Assembly (NCBI RefSeq): GCF_015687175.1 | Contig: NZ_JADPQG010000002.1 | Coordinates: 248,001-312,000 of the forward strand | Source of the DNA: Reinekea sp. G2M2-21 | GTDB taxonomy: Bacteria; Pseudomonadota; Gammaproteobacteria; Pseudomonadales; Natronospirillaceae | Reading direction: 5' to 3' | DNA length: 64,000 nt | Shown: in pieces, positions 25,869-34,595 of the stretch | Layout: each line of letters opens with the position of its first letter | How positions within the stretch are numbered: the stretch's first letter is position 1 | The notes under the pieces: generated by a model | Databases searched by the model: none | The model's input: the letters and a program-made list of their open reading frames with translations, nothing else | Told to the model about the DNA's origin: nothing | Position numbers and translations under genes: made by a program

Positions 25869-27614
25869 TCAGGCTTCTGTTGTTTCTTTGTGCAGAAAAC
25901 CAACGGTTAGCGCGGCACGTCCGACGGCCGACAACAGCGCCTGTAAATTTGCGGTTGTAGTGTCTTCATTAATGGACGAGGCGACAGATTCAACACCATC
26001 GACGGTGATACAAACACTCGCGATGGCGTCGGCGTCGGTACCCTGACGTAACGCGTGCTCATCAAACTGGGTGACTTTCATGGTCACACCGTAGTGCTGA
26101 CTTAAGGCGTCTGCCAGCGCTTCCAGCGCGCCCTGACCTTTACCCTGTAACTCCAATGGCTCCGCTGCTTCGATGCGGAAAGTCGCCAGAGTTTGCGAAT
26201 CCTGCGTGCTTAAATCGTATCCGCGTAAATTCCAACCATCTGGTATGGCGACAAAATGCTCATCAAAGATGGCTTTGATTTCTTTACCTCGCAGTTCAGA
26301 GCCGGTTTGTTCGGCAACTTTCTGTACCACTTTGGACACGTGTAGGTGCATCCACTTCGGTAATTCAATGCCGTAATCCCGTTCCAGAACATGAGCGACA
26401 CCACCCTTCCCTGATTGCGAGTTGATGCGCACGACGGCTTCGTAGTCGCGCCCCAAATCAGCAGGGTTAATGGGCAGGTATGCCACTTCCCAATGTTCGA
26501 GCCCCTTCTTGTTATGGAACTCCAGCGACTTACGGATCGCATCCTGATGTGAACCGGAAAAAGCGGTGTAGACCAATTCACCCACCCAAGGGTGACGCGG
26601 GTGAACAGGTAAGTCAGTCACTTCGGTACAGATGTCGATCATCTCCTGAACATTACTGAAATCCAATTCAGGGTCGATACCCTGCGAATACAAGTTCATC
26701 GCCAGGGTAACCGTGTCCATATTGCCGGTTCGTTCACCGTTGCCAAGCAACGCGCCTTCAACGCGATCGGCACCGGCCATCAAACCTAATTCAGTTGCCG
26801 CCACACCACAGCCGCGATCGTTGTGGGTGTGCAATGACACAATGACATGTTCACGTTGATGCAAACCGCGGCACATGTACTCAATCTGGTCCGCGAAGAC
26901 GTTCGGTGTGCTCATCTCAACCGTCGCAGGTAAATTAATGATCACCGGCTTGGTGTTTTGCGGATCCCACTCATCGATCACCTGATTACAAACATCTATG
27001 GCGTAATCCACTTCTGTGCCGGTAAAACTCTCCGGCGAATACTGGAATTGCCAATCTGTGTCAGGGTTCTGTGCCGCGTATTCCTTGACCCATTTCGCCC
27101 CCTGCACGGCAATCGCGGCGATTTCTTCTTTGTTCATGCCGAAGGTTTGTTCACGCTGCACAGTGGATGTGGAGTTATACACATGCACAATGGCACGCTT
27201 CACACCGCGCAAGGCTTCGTAGGTTTTCGCGATCAGATGTTCGCGCGCCTGCGTCAACACCTGAATAGTCACGTCATCGGGAATGAGGTTATCGTCGATC
27301 AATTTACGGGCAAAGTCGTACTCCGGCTGCGCCGCCGACGGAAAGCCGATTTCAATTTGCTTGAAACCAAGCTTCACCAAAAGGTTAAACAGGCGAACCT
27401 TTTGTTCAACGCTCATGGGTTTCACCAGCGCCTGGTTACCATCGCGCAGGTCCACAGAACACCAGATTGGCGCTTTGGTCAGTTGTTTGTCAGGCCAGGT
27501 GCGGTCTTTCAGTGACAGAGGCGCATACGACTTATATTTGCGGTAATCAAAAGAACCCGATTCAGCCATCTGCTGAGCAACGGATTTGTTGTCGTGTTGC
27601 GTTACGTTAGCCAT
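25869..27614 (-). CDS. leuA: 2-isopropylmalate synthase (LeuA type 2)
   Basis: 581-aa first enzyme of leucine synthesis, condensing acetyl-CoA with 2-ketoisovalerate. Catalytic barrel motifs are clear: VDLRDGNQAL (54-63) and SLHTHNDRG with the metal-binding HxH. The C-terminal LeuA allosteric domain (about residue 440 on) should bind leucine for feedback inhibition. The sequence DYRKYKSYAPLSLKDRTWP marks the longer type used by pseudomonads and actinobacteria. The 350-bp leader upstream is structured and may encode a leader peptide. The other leu genes are not in this window. Confidence 0.96.
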   Translation of the reverse strand: MANVTQHDNKSVAQQMAESGSFDYRKYKSYAPLSLKDRTWPDKQLTKAPIWCSVDLRDGNQALVKPMSVEQKVRLFNLLVKLGFKQIEIGFPSAAQPEYDFARKLIDDNLIPDDVTIQVLTQAREHLIAKTYEALRGVKRAIVHVYNSTSTVQREQTFGMNKEEIAAIAVQGAKWVKEYAAQNPDTDWQFQYSPESFTGTEVDYAIDVCNQVIDEWDPQNTKPVIINLPATVEMSTPNVFADQIEYMCRGLHQREHVIVSLHTHNDRGCGVAATELGLMAGADRVEGALLGNGERTGNMDTVTLAMNLYSQGIDPELDFSNVQEMIDICTEVTDLPVHPRHPWVGELVYTAFSGSHQDAIRKSLEFHNKKGLEHWEVAYLPINPADLGRDYEAVVRINSQSGKGGVAHVLERDYGIELPKWMHLHVSKVVQKVAEQTGSELRGKEIKAIFDEHFVAIPDGWNLRGYDLSTQDSQTLATFRIEAAEPLELQGKGQGALEALADALSQHYGVTMKVTQFDEHALRQGTDADAIASVCITVDGVESVASSINEDTTTANLQALLSAVGRAALTVGFLHKETTEA

Positions 27615-27659
27615 ATGCCACCCTGTGCATTATTCATTGGAAGTTGTAGAGACAAGTAA

Positions 27660-27688
27660 AGGCGCGCACGGATGGGGCCGTACGCACC
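27660..27688 (-). promoter_or_regulatory. Leader hairpin upstream of leuA
   Basis: On the minus strand GGTGCGTACGG and CCGTGCGCGCC form an 11-bp stem with two G-U pairs, followed by TTTACTTG. Upstream is a second small hairpin GGTGC/GCACC (about 27709-27727). Together they look like a terminator/antiterminator region of an attenuator. Confidence 0.4.
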
Positions 27689-27741
27689 TTTGTAAAACTG
27701 TTCATGCTTTTGGTGCCTGATTAAAGCACCGGTTCACTGGA

Positions 27742-27828
27742 TCAGTGGGTTGACATGGTAGGGCGATGGTTGCCGATGAGCAAACCTTGCGAATCAGACT
27801 TTGGGTAGGAAGTCTGCAAACCACTCAT
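27742..27828 (-). CDS. Possible leuA leader peptide
   Basis: 28-codon frame MSGLQTSYPKSDSQGLLIGN and eight more residues, ending at TGA before the leader hairpins. Three Leu codons and one Ile are present, two Leu adjacent (TTG CTC ATC). The ribosome-binding site is weak (TTAGGCA). An inverted pair CAGACTT/AAGTCTG lies within the frame. Position and Leu-Leu-Ile fit an attenuation peptide, but the Leu content is low compared with classical leader peptides. Confidence 0.35.
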   Translation of the reverse strand: MSGLQTSYPKSDSQGLLIGNHRPTMSTH

Positions 27829-27965
27829 TGCCTAAGCTTGGGAGAAAGTCTACGCAGAGCAGGGCGCAATGTCCTTGCGTTATTCATTTATTTTGACCAT
27901 ATTTAGCAAGAAATCACCAGTATATTTAAATTTTCAGCAAGTTATTGTCTTAAAGGCGGATTGGT

Positions 27966-28451
27966 ATGGCAGAAAGTACAACGTTAGACCGGTTTGACCG
28001 GCAGATTCTCGAGTTAATCCAACAAGATGCGGGGTTATCGAATCAGGACATTGCTGAAAAGGTGGGTTTGTCGGCCTCGCCCTGTTCGCGCCGAATCAGA
28101 AGTCTCGAGGAGCGCGGCTTTATTGATCAGCGCATCACGCTGGTCAACCGCAAGGCGGTAAACCTGAACCTGATTGCCATAGTGGGCATCCGCATGGACA
28201 AACACACGCCCGAACGCTTTGCCCGTTTCGAGCAAGCGATCCGTGAAATCGACGAGGTGATTGAGTGCTTTTTGGTCACCGGTCAGGACTCAGACTACCA
28301 ACTCAAGGTGGCCGTGCCGGACATGGACCATTACCACAATGTGCTGCTCAAGCACATCACGACTATTGAAGGTGTCGACGGCGTGCATTCGAGCTTTCTG
28401 CTGAGGGACATCATTAAGAGCAAGCCATTACCGTTGAAATACTTGTCGTAG
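27966..28451 (+). CDS. Lrp/AsnC-family regulator
   Basis: 161-aa feast/famine regulator. The N-terminal helix-turn-helix (LDRFDRQILELIQQDAGLSN, then IAEKVGLSASPCSRRIRSLE) is followed by the RAM/ACT-like domain with VIECFLVTGQDSDYQLKVAV, where amino acids bind. It is divergent from leuA, 351 bp away. Controlling leuA is plausible but unproven; the DSDYQLKV group often regulates genes for amino-acid uptake or breakdown nearby. ATG at 27966 with AAAGGCGG upstream. Confidence 0.92.
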   Translation: MAESTTLDRFDRQILELIQQDAGLSNQDIAEKVGLSASPCSRRIRSLEERGFIDQRITLVNRKAVNLNLIAIVGIRMDKHTPERFARFEQAIREIDEVIECFLVTGQDSDYQLKVAVPDMDHYHNVLLKHITTIEGVDGVHSSFLLRDIIKSKPLPLKYLS

Positions 28452-28462
28452 AAAACACGCAT

Positions 28463-28490
28463 AAAAAAGCCCCGCAATTTATGGGGGCTT
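28463..28490 (-). terminator. Terminator of the 28512 gene
   Basis: AAGCCCC (28467-28473) pairs with GGGGCTT (28484-28490). The minus strand continues into six T. It may also stop the convergent Lrp-like gene, though that side has only a short T run. Confidence 0.75.
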
Positions 28491-28511
28491 ATTGGCCGGT
28501 AACAGGCAATA

Positions 28512-29315
28512 TTAACCCTCGCAATCAGCCTGTTTAACCATGACGGTGTCCATTAATACATCGTCCGAGCTGGTGTAGTTAAATACCAACGTCGCGCCAC
28601 GTTCCAGCAGTGTTTTTGACGGGTTCATGTCACAGGAACTTTGAACGACCCCTTCGCGTAAAACATCCGCAAGGTTGTCGACAATGTCCTCGGCGGCGAG
28701 TCCAACTAACTTGTAGTTGTACGCCATAGATGTTCCTTGAGCCATGACACTGGAAAGCTCAGTATCGGCATCGACCATAGCCGGTAACTGAGCGTTATAA
28801 GCATCCGCTGTCGCCGCTAATGTTCCAATGAGTGCCTTGTTCGTTTCGCATAGGCCCTGAGCTAATGTCACTGAGTACTCTTCTGTAATCGCCAACTTAC
28901 CGGTGTCGCTTTCTTGAATCACCATGTAATAACTGTCATCGGAAAAACAGTTCAAATTGGAATATCGAGTAGCGGTAATTTTAGCGCTGGTTTCATCCAG
29001 CAACGCCACTCGAACATTTGAATAGTCGCTGGCATCACCTGCCTGTTTCGCGCTGACTAACAGTTTAGGCAACATTGCCTTAAGGCTGGCAAGCGGTAAC
29101 GCCATTGTTTGTTCCGTGCCATCGGCAGATCTTCGACTGGACAGCAACTGACCTTCGTCAGCGTACAAATCGACGACAGCGGCATCGAAGTTCGAGCTCA
29201 GCGTTTGGTAGCGATCGAAGAATTGCGTCGCCGATTCTGTGGTAATCGCCTGCGATAAGCTCGATAGAGCGACAAGAGAACTGGCTACGGCAATGTTAAG
29301 AGTTGTGTTTTTCAA
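28512..29315 (-). CDS. Secreted protein of unknown function
   Basis: 267-aa protein with a clear signal peptide (MKNTTLNIAVASSLVALSSL, cleavage about SQA-IT at 23). The N-terminal third (ESATQFFDRYQTLSSNFDAA...) resembles the NTF2-like/SnoaL pattern of small alpha-beta domains; the rest is unrecognised and contains four cysteines that could pair. It starts at TTG, five bases after AAGGAA, so translation may be modest. Monocistronic with its own terminator. No function is proposed. Confidence 0.75.
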   Translation of the reverse strand: MKNTTLNIAVASSLVALSSLSQAITTESATQFFDRYQTLSSNFDAAVVDLYADEGQLLSSRRSADGTEQTMALPLASLKAMLPKLLVSAKQAGDASDYSNVRVALLDETSAKITATRYSNLNCFSDDSYYMVIQESDTGKLAITEEYSVTLAQGLCETNKALIGTLAATADAYNAQLPAMVDADTELSSVMAQGTSMAYNYKLVGLAAEDIVDNLADVLREGVVQSSCDMNPSKTLLERGATLVFNYTSSDDVLMDTVMVKQADCEG

Positions 29316-29791
29316 ACTGATTTCCTTTTGAATCCGTTCAATTGAGCATATTTGTTCAAGCGGCGATTAAACGGAATTCCTAGCTGCATACAAGTACTCC
29401 GTAGCGAAATCATAATGGGAATCCAAATACCAAGGAATTGCTCGAAATTTTCACCATAAAACGGTAGCAAATGGTGGGATAGGTACTCAATTGGCATTGA
29501 ATACGATACGCACTTAGCAAGTCCGACTTCATTTCCGTACGAGTTAAAACTCTTTTTCAGCATGAATTTGCGTATCAAAGAAACACTGCGTCAACATAGA
29601 CAAAATATCGTCAAAATTAATGTGTTGGTCACAGCTCAAACGCATCCAAGACATCGGTTAACGGATTTTTGACGCAAACTCTCGTTTTTTGATCAAAACT
29701 TCACCAGCCCAAACAGGCCACATTGACGTCGAGTTACCAGCCTTTAAGATCGCGGCTTTTAAATTGCGGTAAACTGAGACAACAACGAGCC
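29316..29791. other. Gap with one doubtful short frame
   Basis: 476 bp without a convincing gene. A minus-strand frame of 88 codons (29312-29578) starts at ATG but has unusual composition and no family resemblance; it ends overlapping the next start and could be a leader or chance. The remainder should hold promoters for the two flanking, divergent genes. Confidence 0.35.
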
Positions 29792-30199
29792 ATGCCTTTT
29801 ACGCTGAACCTGACCCTAAAAGACCTGATGATCATCATTGGTTCTGCTCTTATGATCACGCTATTATTGCCCAAAATCTTGGTCCCGGTGTTAATTGCGT
29901 CTTCCGGAGTTCCGGCAAATTACGTCGAAGCGTCAGAGTCTCGCGCGGAAGGCGACCTGATTAACATCTGTTTTGAAGACATAGCGCGCAAGTCCAATCT
30001 ATCGGTGGACAGCCTTCGCTTAGATAAACGTTCCACGGCTTACCGTGGCGATCGCTATAACGTCCATGGCTATGTCGAAAGAAACGATGGGGACTACGAT
30101 TTCCAATGCTGGTTTGCGGCCAACGGTGAATTTGAATCATCCCAAGCCAACCGCTTCAGTTTGCAAGACGCGTCATCAAAGCCCTCAAGCCCTTTTTAA
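29792..30199 (+). CDS. Small membrane-anchored protein, unknown
   Basis: 135-aa protein: one strong hydrophobic helix near the N-terminus (LMIIIGSALMITLLLPKILVP, split here at about 13-33), then a soluble domain with two cysteines (NICFEDIARKSNLS, YDFQCWF) on the outer face, where they could pair. The ATG at 29792 is used, dropping a 23-codon extension. No family was recognised. After the stop the same reading phase stays open to 30454 (see next entry). Confidence 0.55.
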   Translation: MPFTLNLTLKDLMIIIGSALMITLLLPKILVPVLIASSGVPANYVEASESRAEGDLINICFEDIARKSNLSVDSLRLDKRSTAYRGDRYNVHGYVERNDGDYDFQCWFAANGEFESSQANRFSLQDASSKPSSPF

Positions 30200-30557
30200 A
30201 GCAGGGAACTTCGTCGAGGGAAACTACCTGGACACGTTCAAATAGCCTCAGGCTTAGCAGATCAGAAACTGAACGAGGCGCGTGTGGCAGGAATGGTGCC
30301 TTCTTTGCAAAACACACAACAGTTCTCAGGTATGGATCTGCAAGACCCAGAGGACGGGGCTGCAATTCTCGATTTCATTGTTAAGCCCTTTGCCAAGATA
30401 AAGATATTACCGACCGAACTGCCTGGATACCCCCATATTTCCGTGCCCGCATAGATAGATGGCAATTATTCAGACGTACCCCAGATACATTTAAATGCCA
30501 CTGACACTGCTTTTTTAAATTTTCCGGTATACTGCGCGGTCTCATTCACTTGGATTT
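30200..30557 (+). other. Gap with an open 85-codon stretch, possible gene remnant
   Basis: From 30200 to a TAG at 30452-30454 the phase of the preceding gene stays open and reads protein-like (for example FSGMDLQDPEDGAAILDFIV then KILPTELPGYPHISVP). It has no convincing start; GTG near 30279 after GAGG is the best candidate. It may be a small gene, a gene remnant or chance. 30455-30557 should hold the lspA promoter. Confidence 0.3.
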
Positions 30558-31070
30558 GTGCAGTACACCATGAAGGAACAGATTAAAGCCCGCCTTTGGA
30601 TTATGGCCCCGATAATCAGCGTGGGCATACTTTTCGATCAACTCACTAAAATCTGGGCCGTTAACGCTTTGCAGGGTGGTCCGCGCTACAGTTTTTTAGG
30701 CGACACCATCCGTATTGCATACGCTGAAAATATCGGAGCCTTTCTGGGGCTCGGTAATTCATTGCCCCCGCATTTACGCATGTTGATATTCACGGGGCTG
30801 GTCGGTTTATTTCTGTTAGGACTGTTCATCTACTTGCTGGTGGCAAAACAGATGGACAAGTTAAGCTTAGCGGCTCTGAGCCTGATTTTCTCAGGCGGAT
30901 TCAGCAATTTTATTGATCGGGCCATGAACGATGGTGCCGTTGTCGACTTTATGAATATGGGCATTGGCGGATTGCGCACCGGCATTTTCAATGTCGCCGA
31001 CGTCTATATCATGATTGGCGCCGGTCTGATCATCGCCGGCCAGTGGCTGGTCGAGCGCCACAAACCCTGA
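30558..31070 (+). CDS. lspA: Lipoprotein signal peptidase (signal peptidase II)
   Basis: 170-aa inner-membrane aspartic protease that cuts signal peptides of lipidated prolipoproteins. Four helices are visible. The catalytic aspartates are Asp120 (GFSNFIDR) and Asp148 (FNVADVYI). The GTG at 30558 has GGA five bases upstream; the ATG four codons later (30570) is an equally possible start. Unusually, ileS is not next to it. It overlaps nothing but is two bases from a lipoprotein hydrolase gene, itself a predicted LspA substrate. Confidence 0.95.
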   Translation: MQYTMKEQIKARLWIMAPIISVGILFDQLTKIWAVNALQGGPRYSFLGDTIRIAYAENIGAFLGLGNSLPPHLRMLIFTGLVGLFLLGLFIYLLVAKQMDKLSLAALSLIFSGGFSNFIDRAMNDGAVVDFMNMGIGGLRTGIFNVADVYIMIGAGLIIAGQWLVERHKP

Positions 31071-31072
31071 CG

Positions 31073-32158
31073 ATGACCCTACTCCGTCCCTTCATCGCGG
31101 CCCTCAGCGGCCTGTTTCTGATCGGCTGTGTGCAGAATGTGCGGCCGATCGGTCTGGATGACAACCAGGCGTTCTCACCAAGACATGTATATTTTGCCAC
31201 CAATCGCAATGAAACCGACAAGACCAACTTGAACAAACGCTTTGGTCAAGACCGAGCCGACGTCAGCTTTGGTGTTAACACGGTTGCGATCCCCGCGGAT
31301 TATCCCAAGGCACACTCCGCATCTTTTATTCACTGGAACTTACCGCTAAAACGCAATCCTGAAAAACATCTCGCTTTAGTGAATTCTGCTCCCTTATCAG
31401 AAGCGGCATTTTATGAGCGTATCAGTACAGAAACGCGACGATTTAATCCGCACGATGCACTAGTTTTTATTCACGGTTACAACGTCACCTTTGAACGGGC
31501 AACGCGCATCAGCGCCAAGATGGCCTATGATCTGAACCTGAGCGGTCCGGTGGTGATGTTCAGTTGGCCATCGGAAGAAAGCGCCACCAAGTACACCGTC
31601 GATGAAGTCAACCTGCAATGGAGTCAGCCAGACATTGATCGTTTCCTGGCGCAACTGTTCGCACAAACCGACATTGAACGGGTGTATCTGTTAGCCCACA
31701 GTTTGGGGAATCGGGCGTTAACCCGTTCGCTGATACATCTGCTCAGCCAACACCCGCAATACGCGGCTCGCATTGGGGCTGTCATTTTTGCCGCACCGGA
31801 TATGGACAGTGAGATCTTCGCGCGGGATTTTCTGCCCAAGCTCACCCCTTACAAACTGCCGATGACACTCTACGTTTCCTCCCGTGACCTGGCACTTTCC
31901 GCCTCCAGTAGGTTGCACGGATATCCAAGGGCGGGTGAAGCAGGGGACAACATCATTGTTACCCCAGGCGTAGATACCGTTGATGCCAGCGATGCCGAAG
32001 CCGAACTGCTGGGTCATGAATATTTTTCGCAAGGCGCTCACACCATTGCAGACATCTACCAGTGGATTATTGAAGGCAAATCCGCCGATCAACGTGATAA
32101 TTTGCTGGCAATTGAGCACGCAAATGGCCATTACTGGCAAATCGTACCCAGCGAATAA
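31073..32158 (+). CDS. DUF900-type alpha/beta hydrolase lipoprotein
   Basis: 361-aa protein with a lipoprotein signal (lipobox LIGC, Cys about 19). Family features of DUF900 esterases: VYFATNRN near the start, VFIHGYNVTFERATRISAKM, and the nucleophile elbow LAHSLGNRAL (Gly replaced by Ala in GxSxG: A-H-S-L-G). Predicted periplasmic or outer-membrane serine hydrolase of unknown substrate. The ATG lies two bases after the lspA stop, so the two are likely co-transcribed. Confidence 0.88.
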   Translation: MTLLRPFIAALSGLFLIGCVQNVRPIGLDDNQAFSPRHVYFATNRNETDKTNLNKRFGQDRADVSFGVNTVAIPADYPKAHSASFIHWNLPLKRNPEKHLALVNSAPLSEAAFYERISTETRRFNPHDALVFIHGYNVTFERATRISAKMAYDLNLSGPVVMFSWPSEESATKYTVDEVNLQWSQPDIDRFLAQLFAQTDIERVYLLAHSLGNRALTRSLIHLLSQHPQYAARIGAVIFAAPDMDSEIFARDFLPKLTPYKLPMTLYVSSRDLALSASSRLHGYPRAGEAGDNIIVTPGVDTVDASDAEAELLGHEYFSQGAHTIADIYQWIIEGKSADQRDNLLAIEHANGHYWQIVPSE

Positions 32159-32248
32159 GCACCGGTTAAACCGCAAACACCCATCGTCAAATAGTAGGAT
32201 GACCCTCTGGTAATTCTGGGGCTTCCCTTTCTGCCGTGCTAACCTACC

Positions 32249-32268
32249 TACTGATAGGTTGATCAGTA
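32249..32268. promoter_or_regulatory. Operator-like inverted repeat before lpdA
   Basis: TACTGAT (32249-32255), six-base spacer, ATCAGTA (32262-32268): perfect 7-bp arms, 15 bases before the lpdA ATG. A second, overlapping pair AACCTA/TAGGTT (32241-32260) occurs. The size fits a TetR-type operator; the TetR gene at 33846 is the nearest candidate. Confidence 0.5.
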
Positions 32269-32283
32269 ACAGGAGAGTAGCGC

Positions 32284-33720
32284 ATGTCAAACAGCATAAC
32301 GCAATTGAAAACCGACGTTCTGGTACTGGGCTCAGGTCCTGGCGGCTACTCTGCCGCCTTTCGAATAGCGGACTTAGGCAAAAAAGTTACCCTGGTCGAA
32401 CGCTATGCCACTTTAGGTGGTGTGTGTCTTAACGTTGGCTGCATTCCGTCCAAAGCGCTGTTGCATGTCGCTCAGGTGATTAATGAGCCAAAAGAGTCAG
32501 GACATATTGGCGTTACCTTCGAAGAGCCCAACATCGACATTGAGGCTATCCGTGCCTTTAAGGATAAAACCGTGCAAAAGCTCGTCGGTGGTGTGGGCGG
32601 CATGGCCAAAACCCGTCATGTACAGGTCGTTCACGGTACCGGCAGCTTTGCGGATAGCCATACTCTCACCGTAAACGGCAGCGAAGGGCAGACGACTATT
32701 GTATTCGATCATTGCGTTATTGCAGCCGGTTCACAGCCGGTGACCTTGCCGTTTATTCCGCATGACGATTCCCGGATTTGGGACAGCACTCAGGCGCTGG
32801 AGCTACCCTTCATACCACAAAAAATGCTGGTCATCGGTGGTGGGATCATCGGTCTGGAAATGGCCACAGTCTATGAAGCGTTGGGCAGCCAGATCACCGT
32901 TGTCGAGTTCGCCGATCAGCTCGTACCGGCCGCCGATACTGACCTGGTGAAAGTTTATCAACGTTACAACAAAGACCGCTTTTGGATACACCTGAAAACC
33001 AAAGTTACGGCAGTGCATGCCGACGCTAAAAACCTGACCGTTACCCTGGAAGATGCCAAAGGTGAGAGCCGGACCGAGCAATTCGATGCGGTACTCGTCG
33101 CGGTGGGGCGTCGACCGAACGGCAAGCTTATCGGCGCGGAACAGGCAGGTGTTGTGGTGGATGACGCGGGGTTCATTCCGGTGGATGCGCAGTTGCGAAC
33201 CAATGTTCCGCACATTTTTGCCATCGGCGACATTAACGGCAATCCGATGCTGGCCCATAAGGCGACTCACGAAGGACACGTGGCGGCGGAAGTTATTGTA
33301 GGCCACAACGTTGCCTTTGAGCCACGGGCCATTCCGTCGGTCGCGTACACCAATCCAGAAATCGCCTGGACCGGTCTGACCGAAAAGGAAGCCAAGCAAC
33401 AATCGCTGAATGTCGAGGTGGCCACGTTTCCTTGGACGGCCAGTGGGCGTGCCATTGGCGCAGATCGCCAAGAAGGCAAGACCAAGCTCATATTCGATAA
33501 AGACAAGGGCAAGCTGTTAGGCGCCGGCATTGTTGGCATCAATGCCGGGGAATTGCTGGGTGAGCTCAGCCTGGCGCTGGAGTTCGACGCCGACATTGAA
33601 GACATTGCACTGACCATTCATGCGCACCCAACACTGCATGAAACTGTTGGCCTGGCGGCAGAAATGGGCGCAGGGACCATCACCGATTTGCCGAATCCAA
33701 AAGCCATAAAGCGCGGCTGA
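32284..33720 (+). CDS. lpdA: Dihydrolipoyl dehydrogenase
   Basis: 478-aa FAD disulfide oxidoreductase, the E3 component of 2-oxo-acid dehydrogenase complexes. The FAD motif GSGPGG (16-21), redox pair CLNVGC (Cys48, Cys53), NAD motif VIGGGIIGLEMATVYEALG and the C-terminal TIHAHPTLHETV with the active-site His-Glu are all present. It stands alone, without E1/E2 genes, just after an operator-like inverted repeat and before a TetR gene. It may serve several complexes. Confidence 0.96.
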   Translation: MSNSITQLKTDVLVLGSGPGGYSAAFRIADLGKKVTLVERYATLGGVCLNVGCIPSKALLHVAQVINEPKESGHIGVTFEEPNIDIEAIRAFKDKTVQKLVGGVGGMAKTRHVQVVHGTGSFADSHTLTVNGSEGQTTIVFDHCVIAAGSQPVTLPFIPHDDSRIWDSTQALELPFIPQKMLVIGGGIIGLEMATVYEALGSQITVVEFADQLVPAADTDLVKVYQRYNKDRFWIHLKTKVTAVHADAKNLTVTLEDAKGESRTEQFDAVLVAVGRRPNGKLIGAEQAGVVVDDAGFIPVDAQLRTNVPHIFAIGDINGNPMLAHKATHEGHVAAEVIVGHNVAFEPRAIPSVAYTNPEIAWTGLTEKEAKQQSLNVEVATFPWTASGRAIGADRQEGKTKLIFDKDKGKLLGAGIVGINAGELLGELSLALEFDADIEDIALTIHAHPTLHETVGLAAEMGAGTITDLPNPKAIKRG

Positions 33721-33845
33721 TTTTCTTTCAATATGCAGTGGTAACGTTGCGAAAAGGGTTTCGGTAAACATGCCGATTAACCACTTTTCGCCACCACTGT
33801 CTGCGTTCATAATTCAGTAACAACACACACTTAGGAAGACTTCAG

Positions 33846-34433
33846 GTGAGCAGTACCCGAGACGCATTAATGGACCGTGCGGAGTTTTACATCCGCACCG
33901 GCGGCTACAGTTCTTTCAGCTTTCGTGATTTGGCGAAAGATCTGGCGATAAAAAGTGCGAGTGTTCACTACCATTTTCCGACAAAAACGGACCTCGGCAC
34001 GGCCGTCATGCAGCGCTATAACGACCGTTTCAAAGCAGCGTTGCCCGACCCGTCGTTAACAACCTTAACGGCGCCCGAGCACGTGCGTCATTACATCATG
34101 ATGTTCTACACCGAAATGATGCAGAATCAATCAATGTGTTTATGCGCGGTTTTAAGCGTGGAGCAGATGTTGTTGCAACCGGCGCTGACAGATTCGGTTG
34201 ATGCATTTTATACGCTAAACCTCGATTGGCTGACCTCTGTCTTTCAGCTTTCACCGCAACCGGCGTTGCCGAAAGCGCAGGCAGTGCAGCGCGCGACGCA
34301 AGTGCTTGCGACACTGCAAGGGGCTTTGATTGGCGCGAGTGCACGCACAGAGGCTGACTACTTTATTATGGCGGCCAAGGCCCTGTACAAAGACCTGTTC
34401 GGTAAGGATTTGCGTTTTCCATCAACCCATTGA
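33846..34433 (+). CDS. TetR-family regulator
   Basis: 195-aa repressor-type protein with GTG start. The N-terminal helix-turn-helix is typical (FSFRDLAKDLAIKSASVHYH then FPTKTDLGTAVMQRY); the C-terminal ligand domain belongs to the AcrR/YbiH-like group. AGGAAG precedes the start by about seven bases. The next gene upstream, lpdA, has a 20-bp inverted repeat at its promoter, so control of lpdA is possible but not shown. Confidence 0.9.
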   Translation: MSSTRDALMDRAEFYIRTGGYSSFSFRDLAKDLAIKSASVHYHFPTKTDLGTAVMQRYNDRFKAALPDPSLTTLTAPEHVRHYIMMFYTEMMQNQSMCLCAVLSVEQMLLQPALTDSVDAFYTLNLDWLTSVFQLSPQPALPKAQAVQRATQVLATLQGALIGASARTEADYFIMAAKALYKDLFGKDLRFPSTH

Positions 34434-34595
34434 TGCCCAAAAACCCGGACCGTTGATCTTTTACCGAAGCGAGGATTTCCGTCACCAACTTGACGCTTTG
34501 TTGTATTTTTGCAGCCTGAACACCGTTTTTGTGGAATTTTTTGTGAACTGGTCGATCTTTATAGGTAACCGTAGTCGTTGTACAGAAGGTTAACG

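Noticed and set aside
29312-29578. 88-codon minus-strand frame as a real gene
   Set aside because: No recognisable family, odd composition and no convincing ribosome-binding site; kept only as a doubtful frame in the gap description.
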